Source: Flaviflexus salsibiostraticola
GTDB lineage: Bacteria; Actinomycetota; Actinomycetes; Actinomycetales; Actinomycetaceae
DNA: 64,000 nt
Assembly: GCF_003952265.1 (NCBI RefSeq)
Contig: NZ_CP034438.1
Coordinates: 930,001-994,000 of the forward strand
Direction: 5' to 3'
Shown here: piece by piece, positions 46,032 through 55,463 of the stretch
Layout of the letters: each line of letters opens with the position of its first letter
How positions within the stretch are numbered: position 1 is the stretch's first letter
Made by a program: the position numbers and the translations under genes
The notes under the pieces: model-generated
Told to the model about the DNA's origin: nothing
Databases searched by the model: none
Seen by the model: only the letters and a program-made list of their open reading frames with translations

Positions 46032-47378
46032 ATGACTGGAGATACATTCTTTGACTCCATCAGATCACTGGGAATCCAGCGACCTGATGACGCGCCGCTC
46101 GCCGGCGTCTGCGCGGGACTCGCGAGGCGCTGGAACGTCGACCCTCTCATCGTGCGGGCCGTCTTCGTCGCCCTCGCCTTCCTCGGCGGGGCCGGCATCA
46201 CCCTCTACGCCCTCGGCTGGCTCTTCCTCCCCGACAGCAGGGAGCGGATCCACGCCCAGGAGCCCTTCTACGGGAAGGTGTCCGCAAGCCTCGTCTTCGG
46301 CATCCTCCTCGTCATCATGCCGATGTCCTCCTTCAGCCTCGGCTTACGCGACGTCTACCTGTTCGGCCCCGTCGGCGTCCTGCTGACAATCATCCTCATC
46401 GTCGTCATCGTCATCCTGGCGAACAACCGCGAGTCGGGATGGCGCCCCGGCCAGCCCGGCATGGGCGCAGATGCAGCGGCCGCTCCCAGTGGCCCACAGC
46501 CCGCCGCCCCGCACGGCGATCAGCCCCCCGCGGCCGCGGAGCCGGACGCGGGTCCGGCAGCAGACCCCTATGCCGGCCCGCACACCAACCCAGCCACGAG
46601 CCCAGTCACCGACTCGACCAATCCGAGCGCCGGTGCGCCGATGTCGCAGGACCGCCCGTGGGCACAGCCCTCCCATCAGCCGACCGACCGCTCCGCCCTC
46701 TACGCAACGGTGGGCCAGGACATCGACGCACCCGATGAGAGGCCGGTGACCAGCTCCCGTGTTGTCCTGCTCGCCCTTGCCCTGATCCTCATCCTCGCCG
46801 CCGGCGTTGCGCTCCTCTACGACCGCGGCTTCGGACCGCTGACGGACTCCAATCTCATCATCGGCGCCTTCGCCGCCGCGTCGATCATCCTCGGACTCGT
46901 CGTCCTCATCTACGGCATCAGCGGCAGGCGCGGCGGCGGCCTCTCGGCTCTCGCGATCGTCGTCGCCGCCCTCACCCTCCCCTCCGCAGCCCTCACAGCG
47001 GTGCCCTCCGCCGAGCACCACGTCATCATGGGCGAAGGTTTCTGGGCGCCGACCTCGGCGCAGGAGGCCGCGGGCGGGTACTCGATGCTCATGGGAACGC
47101 TCGAGCTCGACGTGACCGGGCTCGACGAGGCGGAGATCGACGTGAGCGGCAGGCTCGGCGAGATCACCCTCGTCGCCGCCGATGACCAGAAGGTCGCCAT
47201 CATCGCCGATTACGTCATGGCCGACCTATCCGGAGCGAACGGCCGGCAGGCCAACTCAAGCGGCTTCCGCGGCGATTCCACATTCTTCGTCGGCGACATC
47301 ACCACAGTCGAGGAGGCCGACATCGTCATCAACCTCGACCTCATCGCCGGATCCTTCACCCTGGAGAGGCAGTCATGA
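46032..47378 (+). CDS. PspC domain protein with LiaF-like C-terminal domain
   Basis: 448 residues. An N-terminal PspC domain (APLAGVCAGLARRWNVDPLIVRAVFVAL) with its span is followed by two more spans, a 100-residue Pro/Ala/Asp-rich linker, three further spans, and a C-terminal beta-rich part (GTLELDVTGLDEAEIDVSGRLGEITLVAADDQ). That last part has the repeat pattern of the LiaF/DUF2154 cell-wall-stress domain. In LiaFSR systems LiaF restrains the kinase until the envelope is damaged. Here the divergent kinase also has a PspC domain, so direct interaction is plausible. Start set by the leaderless promoter. Confidence 0.83.
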   Translation: MTGDTFFDSIRSLGIQRPDDAPLAGVCAGLARRWNVDPLIVRAVFVALAFLGGAGITLYALGWLFLPDSRERIHAQEPFYGKVSASLVFGILLVIMPMSSFSLGLRDVYLFGPVGVLLTIILIVVIVILANNRESGWRPGQPGMGADAAAAPSGPQPAAPHGDQPPAAAEPDAGPAADPYAGPHTNPATSPVTDSTNPSAGAPMSQDRPWAQPSHQPTDRSALYATVGQDIDAPDERPVTSSRVVLLALALILILAAGVALLYDRGFGPLTDSNLIIGAFAAASIILGLVVLIYGISGRRGGGLSALAIVVAALTLPSAALTAVPSAEHHVIMGEGFWAPTSAQEAAGGYSMLMGTLELDVTGLDEAEIDVSGRLGEITLVAADDQKVAIIADYVMADLSGANGRQANSSGFRGDSTFFVGDITTVEEADIVINLDLIAGSFTLERQS

Positions 47379-47920
47379 CCAAGCAGCCGGTCGTCGGAAC
47401 GATCATCATCGGAATACTCGTCATCCTGCAGGGCCTCTGGGCGCTCGCACTCGCCCTCGACCTTGCCCTCGTGAGGGACATCAACCCGACCACTGTCCTC
47501 ATCGCGACACTGCTCGGACTGGCCGTCCTCCTCATCATCATCGCGCTCTGGCCCCGCCCCTCGACGAGGGAGTCGACCCGGGAGACGATCCAGTTCTCCC
47601 CCGTCTCACTCGACCAGGCCGAGGCGGGCATGACCGCCAAGAAGCAGGACATCGTCGCCGACCTTCGGTGGCTCGACTCCGCCGAGGCGGTCACCGTCCC
47701 GATCATCACCCAGGCCAGGGCGACGATCCTCGCCGACCCGGCCCGCCTCGCGATCCGCACATCATCGCCGGACGTCGACATCGACACGAGCCTCGCGATG
47801 ACCTGGGCGGGCCGCAGCGGCAGCCAGAACATCTACCTCGGACCAGGCCTGACAGACCCGGCGCAGGCCCACCTCACGGTCGACGTCGCCGCGGCCGCGC
47901 TCACCGTCCGACCACACTGA
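47375..47920 (+). CDS. Small two-span membrane protein, unknown function
   Basis: 181 residues. Two N-terminal spans (VVGTIIIGILVILQGLWALALALDLAL and TVLIATLLGLAVLLIIIALWP) form a hairpin, followed by a soluble beta-rich part of about 115 residues (ATILADPARLAIRTSSPDVDIDTSL). ATG overlaps the PspC-LiaF-like stop by 4 bp, so it should be part of the same stress module. I do not recognise a family. Confidence 0.78.
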   Translation: MTKQPVVGTIIIGILVILQGLWALALALDLALVRDINPTTVLIATLLGLAVLLIIIALWPRPSTRESTRETIQFSPVSLDQAEAGMTAKKQDIVADLRWLDSAEAVTVPIITQARATILADPARLAIRTSSPDVDIDTSLAMTWAGRSGSQNIYLGPGLTDPAQAHLTVDVAAAALTVRPH

Positions 47921-47936
47921 CCACCCACTGACGAAT

Positions 47937-47965
47937 GGTCCGCCCCTGCAGAGCAGGGGCGGACC
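47937..47965. terminator. 13-bp hairpin between convergent genes
   Basis: Arms 47937-47949 and 47953-47965 pair perfectly around a 3-nt loop, 16 nt after the stop of the small membrane protein and before the putA stop. A weaker 6-bp hairpin (48015-48032) lies nearer putA. Confidence 0.8.
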
Positions 47966-48043
47966 TGTGTCGCTTCGCGACTCACTCGCGGTTGGCTCGA
48001 GGGTGCCTCGAGGTCCCCTCGTGGCGGAGGGGCCGCGGGCAAC

Positions 48044-51000
48044 CTACTTCAGCACACCCTCCAGGAGGGAGGTCTGGTTGCCGAACCTGTGGTTGGTGGC
48101 AGAGATCGCCTGCTCCTGGACATACGGCAGGAGCTCAACCCGACCCGCCGGTGTGATCGGGTCGGAGTAGATCCCGACGTCGACGGAGCCGTCGATGGCG
48201 GCGGCGAGAGCAACCGGATCCTCACCGATGACGCGGAAGCGGACGCCGTCCGCGGAGACGGACATACCCTTCGCGCGGCTGTGCCACTGCTCGGTCGTCT
48301 CGACCGTGATGAGGACACCGTGCTCGGCCATGAAGCGCTCCACCTCGACCGGAAGCATGGTCGCGGTCGACGCCTCGACTCCGGCACCAAGGGCGACAGC
48401 GCCCGCGACAGAGGCGAGCAGATCTCCGACCGGCGCGCCCTCGCCGAGGCGGACGACGACGCGCGGGAAGCCGACGTAGCGCAGGATATTGATCTCGACA
48501 CCGAGCTGGGACGGATCGTGCTCGGCGAGGAACTCATCCGCGAGCGCCCGGTCCATGCCGGACAGGATCTCCTTGGTCCGGGACGGGTCGTCGATCCTCT
48601 CCGCCACGGTCGCAGCCGCCTGCAGCACGCGGTGGCTGACCGGGGAATGGTTGCCCGTGAAGGTGGGGGCGACGTGGCCGAGACCGTACAGGTAGTTCGG
48701 ACCGCCCGCCTTCGTGCCCGTGCCGACAGAGGAGCGCTTCCACCCGCCGAACGGCTGGCGGCGGACGATGGCGCCGGTGATGCCGCGGTTGATGTAGGCG
48801 TTGCCGGCGTGGACGTGATCGATCCAGTAGGCGATCTCATCCGTATCGAGCGAGTGGATGCCGGCGGTGAGGCCGAACTCGACCGCGTTCTGCCACTCGA
48901 CGGCCTCGACGAGGCTGTCGGCCCGCATGACACCGAGGATCGGGCCGAAGTACTCCGTCAGGTGGTACTCGGAGCCCGGCTCGACTCCGGATCGGACCCC
49001 GGGGGTCCACAGGTGCTCGTCGATCTTCGTCGGCTTGAGCACCCAGGACTGGCCGGGTTCGAGCTGGGTGAGCCCGCGCAGGAGCTTCGCCCGGGGGGCC
49101 TCCGTCAGCGGTCCCATCTCCGTCGACAGATCGGAGGGGCGGCCGACGTTGAGCGAGCGGACAGCGTCGACCAGCTGGTCGCGGAATCTCTTCGAGAAAC
49201 CTGCGGATCCGACGAGGATGACGAGGGAGGATGCCGAGCACTTCTGTCCGGCGTGGCCGAAGGCCGAGTAGACGACGTCCTTGACCGCCAGGTCGATGTC
49301 GGCGTGCGGGGTGACGATGATGGCGTTCTTACCGGACGTCTCGGCGAAGATCCGCAGATCGGGTCGCCATGAGCGGAACATCGCGGCCGTCTCGATCGAG
49401 CCGGTGAGGATGACCTGGTCGACCCGCTCGACGACATACTGGCCGAGTCCCTCATCGGCTCCCTCGACGGACTCGTCGAGGTTGAGCAGCTGGAGGACAT
49501 CGCGCGGCACACCGGCCTTCCACATGAGATCGGCGATGTAGGAGCCGATCCGTCGGGTGAGACGGGCAGGCTTGAAGAGCACGCCGGACCCGGTCGCGAG
49601 CGCGGCGAGGACGCCGCCCGCCGGGATCGCGATCGGGAAGTTCCAGGGCGGGGTGATGAGGGTCGTGCCGACCGGGGTGAAGGTCGCACCCTCGAGATCG
49701 TCGAGGGCTGGCGCGAGGGCCGCGTAGTAGCGGGCGAAGTCGATCGCCTCGGAGACCTCGACGTCGGCCTGGTCGATTGTCTTGCCCGCCTCGGAGCCGG
49801 CCACCTCGATGAGCTCGGCGCGGTGGGCCTCCATCATGTCGGCGACGCCGACGAGGATCTCGGCGCGCTCGACGGACGGGCGTGCCGCCCACTCCCGCCC
49901 GGCGGCCGCGACAGCCTCGATCATGTCGTCGAGCTCGGCGAAGGTGCTCTGCGTGTGGTCGCGGACAACGTCGGACCCGATCTGCGAGGTCTCCATACGA
50001 GCCGCAATCTGCCTGGCCCATTCGAGGTTCGCAGGCAGCGACGGGTCGGTGTCCGGGGTGTTTGAGAACTCCATGGGGAATCCCGGGTGCTCCTCGAAGC
50101 GATTCTGGAGGCGGCGTGGGCCATGCTCCAGACCGTCGGAGAGTGCATGGGCCCGGCGGAAGCGGTCGGCCTCGAGCTCGAAGACGCTGGCGTCCTCGAG
50201 GGCGAAGACATTCGACATGAAGTTGTCGGGAGTCGCGTTCTCCTCGAGGCGGCGCACGAGGTAGGAGATCGCGACGTCGTACTCTTCGGGCTTGACGACC
50301 GGGACGTAGTAGAGGAGCTGCCCGACATCATCGCGCACCGCATGGGCCTGCGGGGTGGCCATCCCCGCCAGCATCTCGATGTCGACCTCGGTCCCGAGCT
50401 CGATGCCGCGATCGCGGCACAGGAGGACGCCATAGGCGAGCGTGAAGAGGTTCTGGCCGGCGATGCCGATGTGGACCGCGTCGATATTCTCGCGCGTCAG
50501 CGCGTAGTCGAGCATGGCGATGTAGTTCGCGTCCGTCGCCTCCTTGGACGGCTGAACGGCGAGGCTCCACCCGTGCATGATCGCGTCCACCCGCTCCATC
50601 GAGAGGTTCGCGCCCTTGACGACGCGGACCTTGATCGGCGCGCCGCCCGCGGCGCGGCGGCCCTTCGCCCACTCGGTGAGCCCGGCGAGGGCATCGAGCC
50701 CGTCGGGCAGGTAGGACTGGAGCACGATCCCGGCCCGGTAGTCCCTGAACTCCGGCATGTCGAGGATCGTCGTGAAGACATCGAGGGTGAGATGGAGGTC
50801 CTTGTACTCCTCCATGTCGAGGTTGATGAACGTGTTCGAGTCGCGGGCGACCCGGAAGACGGGGAGCAGCTGGGCGACGGCGTGTTCGACGGCCTCGTCG
50901 AAGCCGAAGGCCGCATGGGGGCCGATGACGGACGAGACCTTGAGCGAGACGTAATCGACATCGTCGCGGCGGATGAGCTCAGTCGTCGCGGCGAGCCTGC

Positions 51001-51451
51001 GGCCCGCCTCGGCGTCGCCGAGCACAGCCTCACCGAGAAGGTTGAGGTTGAGCCGTGAGCCATCCGCTCGGAGCTTCGCGATGGCCGGTCCCAGCTTCGA
51101 CGGTGTGACGTCGACGACGAGATCGCCGACGAGCGCGGCGAAGATCTTCTGGGCGATCTCATCCGCCGCCTTCGGCAGCAGGGGTGCGAGCCTCCCTCCG
51201 CCCTTCGTCAACACACCGAGGTACGGCGGCAGGAATGACGCGTCCTTCGATGAGATCGCCGACAGGTTGTCGGCGACGACCTTTGAATCCTCGGGGCGGA
51301 TCACCCCATCGACGAAGCTGACCGTGTAATCCAGGCCGCCCGGGTGGTCGAGCACCCGGGACAGCAGGCGAGAGGCATACGGAGTCGCGTACTTCTGAGC
51401 GTTGTCGGACCACTCCTGTGCCTTCGCGATCGATCGCGTCACAATGTCCAT
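48044..51451 (-). CDS. putA: Bifunctional proline dehydrogenase / glutamate-semialdehyde dehydrogenase
   Basis: 1135 residues. The N-terminal PRODH barrel shows GPHAAFGFDEAVEHAV, INLDMEEYKDLHL, VLQSYLPDG and RVVKGANLSMERVDA (FAD and proline site, about 277). The aldehyde dehydrogenase part has ITPPWNFPIAIPAGG, the Glu in FAETSGKNA (about 703) and the catalytic Cys in GHAGQKCSASS (about 737). About 180 further residues follow. Together they oxidise proline to glutamate with channelling of the intermediate. No N-terminal DNA-binding domain is present, so it should not autoregulate. AAGGAG lies 9 nt before ATG 51451; the DUF3017 gene is 15 nt upstream. Confidence 0.93.
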   Translation of the reverse strand: MDIVTRSIAKAQEWSDNAQKYATPYASRLLSRVLDHPGGLDYTVSFVDGVIRPEDSKVVADNLSAISSKDASFLPPYLGVLTKGGGRLAPLLPKAADEIAQKIFAALVGDLVVDVTPSKLGPAIAKLRADGSRLNLNLLGEAVLGDAEAGRRLAATTELIRRDDVDYVSLKVSSVIGPHAAFGFDEAVEHAVAQLLPVFRVARDSNTFINLDMEEYKDLHLTLDVFTTILDMPEFRDYRAGIVLQSYLPDGLDALAGLTEWAKGRRAAGGAPIKVRVVKGANLSMERVDAIMHGWSLAVQPSKEATDANYIAMLDYALTRENIDAVHIGIAGQNLFTLAYGVLLCRDRGIELGTEVDIEMLAGMATPQAHAVRDDVGQLLYYVPVVKPEEYDVAISYLVRRLEENATPDNFMSNVFALEDASVFELEADRFRRAHALSDGLEHGPRRLQNRFEEHPGFPMEFSNTPDTDPSLPANLEWARQIAARMETSQIGSDVVRDHTQSTFAELDDMIEAVAAAGREWAARPSVERAEILVGVADMMEAHRAELIEVAGSEAGKTIDQADVEVSEAIDFARYYAALAPALDDLEGATFTPVGTTLITPPWNFPIAIPAGGVLAALATGSGVLFKPARLTRRIGSYIADLMWKAGVPRDVLQLLNLDESVEGADEGLGQYVVERVDQVILTGSIETAAMFRSWRPDLRIFAETSGKNAIIVTPHADIDLAVKDVVYSAFGHAGQKCSASSLVILVGSAGFSKRFRDQLVDAVRSLNVGRPSDLSTEMGPLTEAPRAKLLRGLTQLEPGQSWVLKPTKIDEHLWTPGVRSGVEPGSEYHLTEYFGPILGVMRADSLVEAVEWQNAVEFGLTAGIHSLDTDEIAYWIDHVHAGNAYINRGITGAIVRRQPFGGWKRSSVGTGTKAGGPNYLYGLGHVAPTFTGNHSPVSHRVLQAAATVAERIDDPSRTKEILSGMDRALADEFLAEHDPSQLGVEINILRYVGFPRVVVRLGEGAPVGDLLASVAGAVALGAGVEASTATMLPVEVERFMAEHGVLITVETTEQWHSRAKGMSVSADGVRFRVIGEDPVALAAAIDGSVDVGIYSDPITPAGRVELLPYVQEQAISATNHRFGNQTSLLEGVLK

Positions 51452-51466
51452 CTGCCTGATCTCCTT

Positions 51467-51739
51467 CTAGGCCACGTTCGTGGCATTTCCCCATTCGGCG
51501 AGCCCCAGCAGGGCCAGCCCCAATATCGTGAGAGTCGCTGCGTCCCACGCGCGCCCGCGCACATCGGGCACCGCCCCTGTCGGAAGGACGAGGCGGGCGG
51601 CCGCAAGGCCGACCATGGTGGCGCCGAGTGCGCGGATGGAAGAGACGGGTCCTGCAATGAAGCCGAGGACGACGATGGCCACGACCCAGAAAAACAGAGC
51701 TGTCAGCAGCGCGGGTGCAGGAACCCGGTTTTCTCCCAT
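51467..51739 (-). CDS. DUF3017 family membrane protein
   Basis: 90 residues with three predicted spans. The motif AARLVLPTGAVPDVRGRAWDAATLTILGLALLGLA matches DUF3017, an actinobacterial membrane family of unknown function often found beside folD. Here it precedes putA instead and shares its transcript. The ATG is leaderless: TAAGGT lies 7 nt upstream. The divergent flavoprotein gene starts 29 nt away. Confidence 0.82.
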   Translation of the reverse strand: MGENRVPAPALLTALFFWVVAIVVLGFIAGPVSSIRALGATMVGLAAARLVLPTGAVPDVRGRAWDAATLTILGLALLGLAEWGNATNVA

Positions 51740-51752
51740 ACGATCAACCTTA
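51739..51752. promoter_or_regulatory. Overlapping divergent promoters of DUF3017-putA and the flavoprotein gene
   Basis: TACGAT (51739-51744, plus strand) serves the TTG-started flavoprotein gene with a leader that includes GGAGGT. TAAGGT (51747-51752, minus strand) is 7 nt from ATG 51739 of DUF3017. The two -10 elements are 2 bp apart, so the promoters should exclude each other. Confidence 0.5.
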
Positions 51753-51768
51753 GTGGCTTGGAGGTCGA

Positions 51769-52812
51769 TTGATTACGATTTGTGGAACAGGTTTAGCGGG
51801 TCTGCGCACCGCCGTCGAACTGCGCGGCCTGGGGTACGAGGGGCGGATCCGTGCCATCGAGCGCGAGGGTGTCCCGCCCTACGATCGGCCGCCGCTGTCG
51901 AAGGACCTCTTCGGCGACTATCGCCGCCCTCTCTCCGCCGACGGCCTCGGGCAACTGTCCGACGTCTGCGATGAGATCGTCACCGCCGAGATCGAGAGCC
52001 TCGACGGCACCACCGTCATCGCCGGCCCAGATCGCTTCGACTCGGACGTGACCGTCCTCGCCCTCGGGGCCGATGCCAGGCGGACGATCGACGGCGCGCT
52101 CAGCCTCCGCACGAGGGCGGACGCCGACCGTCTTCGCACCGTCTCGGGTCCGGTCACCATCGTCGGGGGCGGCTGGATCGGCTGCGAGCTCGCCTCCTCG
52201 TTCGCCGCCGCCGGACGCGCCGTCACCCTGGTCGAGATCGCCGAGCACATCCTGCCCGCGCTCGGCCGGGCGGCCCTGCCCGTCGCCGACGCCCTGCGGG
52301 CCATGGGCGTGCGGATCACCGACGAGATCCCCGCCGATGCGGGAACCCTCATCGAGGCGACCGGCGCTGTTCCCAACACGCTCGGCCTCGACCTGACGAC
52401 GGACGGATGGGGTCGCACGGCCATGCCAGGTGTCTTCGCCGTCGGCGACTGCGCCACCATCGACATCGGGCCCGCCGGCGGCCACTGGAACACGGCCCTC
52501 CATCAGGCGACCCGTGTCGCACGTGCGATCATGACGGACCCACGAGACGAGCCCATCCCGCTCGTCCCCGACGTCTTCTCGACGATCGCCGGGAGGGAGC
52601 TCCTCCTCATCGGCCATCCCATCGGCGAACCCATCACGCTTCCGGACGGCTCGCGCTCACTGTGGCTGAGGGACGGCCGGCTCGTCGGCGGGCTCACGAT
52701 CGACCGCCCCTCCGATGGTGTCGCACTGCGCAGGAACATCGGGGCCGCTATGACGGCCGAGGCCGCGGCCGACCCGCGGCCTCTCAAGAAGATCCTTCGA
52801 GAGACGGCCTGA
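51769..52812 (+). CDS. Ferredoxin/rubredoxin-reductase-like FAD oxidoreductase, short form
   Basis: 347 residues. FAD motif ICGTGLAGLRTAVELRGLG, the YDRPPLSKDLF motif of ferredoxin reductases, NAD motif IVGGGWIGCELASSFAAAG, and the second FAD motif VFAVGDCATID. The usual length is about 400; the middle NAD-binding part and the C-terminal reductase domain are shortened. It likely passes electrons from NAD(P)H to a ferredoxin-like partner that is not in the window. The TTG start is supported by GGAGGT 3-4 nt upstream; no ATG is available near it. Confidence 0.83.
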   Translation: MITICGTGLAGLRTAVELRGLGYEGRIRAIEREGVPPYDRPPLSKDLFGDYRRPLSADGLGQLSDVCDEIVTAEIESLDGTTVIAGPDRFDSDVTVLALGADARRTIDGALSLRTRADADRLRTVSGPVTIVGGGWIGCELASSFAAAGRAVTLVEIAEHILPALGRAALPVADALRAMGVRITDEIPADAGTLIEATGAVPNTLGLDLTTDGWGRTAMPGVFAVGDCATIDIGPAGGHWNTALHQATRVARAIMTDPRDEPIPLVPDVFSTIAGRELLLIGHPIGEPITLPDGSRSLWLRDGRLVGGLTIDRPSDGVALRRNIGAAMTAEAAADPRPLKKILRETA

Positions 52813-52827
52813 GGCCGGCCGGAACAC

Positions 52828-54408
52828 TCAGTGGGCGAAGTGGCGCGTGCCCGTGACGTACATGGGGATGCCGGCCGCGTTCGCTGCGGCGATGACCTCC
52901 TCATCGCGGATCGACCCGCCGGGCTGGACAACTGCCCGGACCCCGGCATCGGCCAGCACCTTGAAGCCATCGGCGAATGGGAAGAAGGCGTCCGAGGCCG
53001 CGACCGAGCCGCGGGCCCGCTCCTCGCTGGGCCTGTCGGACTGCTGGGCGCCGCCCGCTGTCTCAACATCGGAGTCGACCGGTGCGCCGAGGGTGTTGGC
53101 CCGCTCAACAGCGAGTCTGCACGAATCGACGCGGTTGACCTGGCCCATGCCGACACCGACGGTGGCACCATCCTTCGCGAGGAGGACGGCGTTCGAGCGG
53201 ACGGAGCGGACGGCGCGCCACGCGAATTCGAGGTCGGCGAGCGTCTCCTCATCGGCAGCCGGTCCTGCCGCGTGGGTCCACCCGGTCGACCGGTCACCCG
53301 GCTCGTCGACGCGGTCCCGATCCTGGACGAGCCAGCCGCCGGAGATCTGGGTGATGTCGCGGCCGGTGAGGTCGGGCTGGACCGTGAGGATCCGCAGGTT
53401 CTTCTTCTTCCGCAGCACCTCGAGTGCCTCGTCATCGAAGCCGGGGGCGGCGATGACCTCGGTGAAGATTGGTGCGACCTGCTCCGCCATCGCCCGCGTG
53501 ACGGTCCGGTTGGCGGCGATGACGCCGCCGTAGGCCGAGACGGGATCGCACGCGTGAGCGCGGGCATGTGCCTGCGCGATGTCATCGGCGACCGCGAGGC
53601 CGCACGGGTTCATGTGCTTGATAACGGCGACGGCGGGTCGGTCGTGGTCGTAGGCGGCCCTCACCGCGGCATCCGTATCCCGGTAGTTGTTGTAGCTCAT
53701 CTCCTTGCCGCCGTGCTGGATGGCGGCTGCGACGCCGCCGCTCCCATCGGCCGACAGCCAGGCGGACTGGTGGGGATTCTCGCCGTAGCGGAGTGAGCGG
53801 GTCTTCGGCAGGGCCAGTCCGATGTGCTCATCGCCGACCAGGCCCGCCATCCACGTCGCCACTGCCGCGTCGTAGGCGGCGGTGTGGGCGAAGGCGCGAG
53901 CCGCGAGGCTCCTGCGCTCCTCATCGGTGAACCCTCCCCTGCCGACGGCAGCGATGGCGTCCGCGTACTGCTCGGGTGAGGTGAGAACTGCGACGGATGC
54001 GTGGTTCTTGGCGGAGGCGCGGACCATCGCGGGACCGCCGATGTCGATCTGCTCGATGATCTCGTCGACCTCAGCACCGGAGGCGAGGGTCTCGGCGAAC
54101 GGGTAGAGGTTGACGACGACAATGTCGATCGGCTCGATCCCAAGCCTCGCCATCTGCTCGACGTGCTCGGGCCTGCGACGGTCGGCGAGCAGGCCACCGT
54201 GGATGAGCGGATGAAGAGTCTTGACGCGGCCGTCGAAACACTCCGGGAAGCCGGTCACCTCCTCAACGCCTGTCACGCTGATCCCGGCCTCCCTCAGGGC
54301 GGCCGCGGTCCCCCCGGAGGAGACGATGTCGATACCGGCCTGCGCAAAGGCGCGGGCGAGGTCGATGATGCCGGTCTTGTCGAATACGGAAATGAGTGCG
54401 CGAGCCAT
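52828..54408 (-). CDS. purH: Bifunctional AICAR transformylase / IMP cyclohydrolase
   Basis: 526 residues. The N-terminal MGS-like IMP cyclohydrolase domain starts [18 protein letters not shown], with [13 protein letters not shown] and [15 protein letters not shown]. The AICARFT part has [12 protein letters not shown], the catalytic [28 protein letters not shown], and [11 protein letters not shown] near the C-terminus. It performs the last two steps of IMP synthesis using 10-formyl-THF. GAGGAGAA precedes ATG 54408. In other actinobacteria purN directly precedes it; here a surface-protein gene lies between. Confidence 0.94.
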   Translation of the reverse strand: MARALISVFDKTGIIDLARAFAQAGIDIVSSGGTAAALREAGISVTGVEEVTGFPECFDGRVKTLHPLIHGGLLADRRRPEHVEQMARLGIEPIDIVVVNLYPFAETLASGAEVDEIIEQIDIGGPAMVRASAKNHASVAVLTSPEQYADAIAAVGRGGFTDEERRSLAARAFAHTAAYDAAVATWMAGLVGDEHIGLALPKTRSLRYGENPHQSAWLSADGSGGVAAAIQHGGKEMSYNNYRDTDAAVRAAYDHDRPAVAVIKHMNPCGLAVADDIAQAHARAHACDPVSAYGGVIAANRTVTRAMAEQVAPIFTEVIAAPGFDDEALEVLRKKKNLRILTVQPDLTGRDITQISGGWLVQDRDRVDEPGDRSTGWTHAAGPAADEETLADLEFAWRAVRSVRSNAVLLAKDGATVGVGMGQVNRVDSCRLAVERANTLGAPVDSDVETAGGAQQSDRPSEERARGSVAASDAFFPFADGFKVLADAGVRAVVQPGGSIRDEEVIAAANAAGIPMYVTGTRHFAH

Positions 54409-54517
54409 GGTTCTCCTCGGTGATCACCCACTGCCGTGCCCAGGCGTGCGACGCAGCGGTATCGGCCGCTCCCCGATGGTCCTCCATCTTGCGCGCCAGT
54501 CGCGGCCGTGACCCAGT

Positions 54518-55369
54518 TTAGCGGGTCTGGGACCGTCTCGACGAGGTGATCAAGCCCATCCCACCGACGAGGAGACCAGCACCGATGCCGAGGAGGCCGC
54601 CGCTTCCGATGCCGGTCATCGGCAGCTCCACCTGCTCCTGATCCTGCTGCTCCTCCGCGTCCTCACCGCCGACCGGGTCCGCTGCGGGCCGCCCGGTGAT
54701 GATGATGTCGCGAGCCGCTTCGGCGCCGTTCCCGTGGGAGTCGGTGACAAGGTAGAGGATCCGGTAGGTGCAGGGGAACCCGCCCGGGCACTCGGCTGCG
54801 CCGAACCAGTCGCCCCAATCGGAGATGACAGGAGACAACCGAAGGTCGACATCGTCGTGGACTTGGACGCCCTCCCACAGGTCGGATTCGCTCACGTCCG
54901 CTCGCGACTGCGCGGTGATGGTCGGGATGGGGGCGAAGATCGGTGCCCTGCTGAAGCCGATGTCGGGTGGGGCGACGGGGAAGGGGTCGCCCAGACCGCC
55001 GTCGTTCGACGTCGACTCGTCTGTCGGCTCCTCCGTCGGATCCTCCGTGGGCTCCTCTGTTGGTAGGTCGGTCGGGTATTCGGTGGGGTCCTCGGTTGGA
55101 ATAGTCGGCTCGTCCGTCGGGTCCTCGTCCCCAGGCGGATCCGGAGTCGGCTCCTGCGTCGGCGTGGCCGACTCTGTCGGGGAGACCTCGACAAGATCGT
55201 CAACGCCCGGCAGATCGAGCTCAGTGGCGTCTGACTGGAGGACCGCTGCGTGGGCTGGATCCTCGATCTCTGTCGGCTCGGCCGGGGCGGCAACAGCCGA
55301 CGCTCCGACGAGCAGTCCTGCAATGACAAGTGCTGTCCCTGAGGCGCTTCCCCTCACCCACTGCTGCAT
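54518..55369 (-). CDS. LPxTG-type cell-wall anchored protein with Pro-Thr repeats
   Basis: 283 residues. Signal peptide (WVRGSASGTALVIAGLLVGASAVAAPA), then an acidic stalk of repeated (D/E)PT units (about residues 75-125), a small bacterial Ig-like/DUF5011-style domain ending in YLVTDSHGNGAEAARDI, and a sorting signal: LPMTG (about 248-252), a Gly/Leu-rich hydrophobic segment, and the RR tail. A sortase should cleave at LPMT and attach it to peptidoglycan; no sortase is in the window. ATG 55369 is chosen because the signal peptide begins there. Its place between purN and purH is unusual. Ligand unknown. Confidence 0.85.
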   Translation of the reverse strand: MQQWVRGSASGTALVIAGLLVGASAVAAPAEPTEIEDPAHAAVLQSDATELDLPGVDDLVEVSPTESATPTQEPTPDPPGDEDPTDEPTIPTEDPTEYPTDLPTEEPTEDPTEEPTDESTSNDGGLGDPFPVAPPDIGFSRAPIFAPIPTITAQSRADVSESDLWEGVQVHDDVDLRLSPVISDWGDWFGAAECPGGFPCTYRILYLVTDSHGNGAEAARDIIITGRPAADPVGGEDAEEQQDQEQVELPMTGIGSGGLLGIGAGLLVGGMGLITSSRRSQTR

Positions 55370-55463
55370 CCTGCTGTATTCCCATCGTTGTTCGTCGCCA
55401 CACGTGTGGCCCAAAGCCATTCAAGCACGCCGGGTGGCGTTCCGCGCGATGTGGCGCCTGCCG

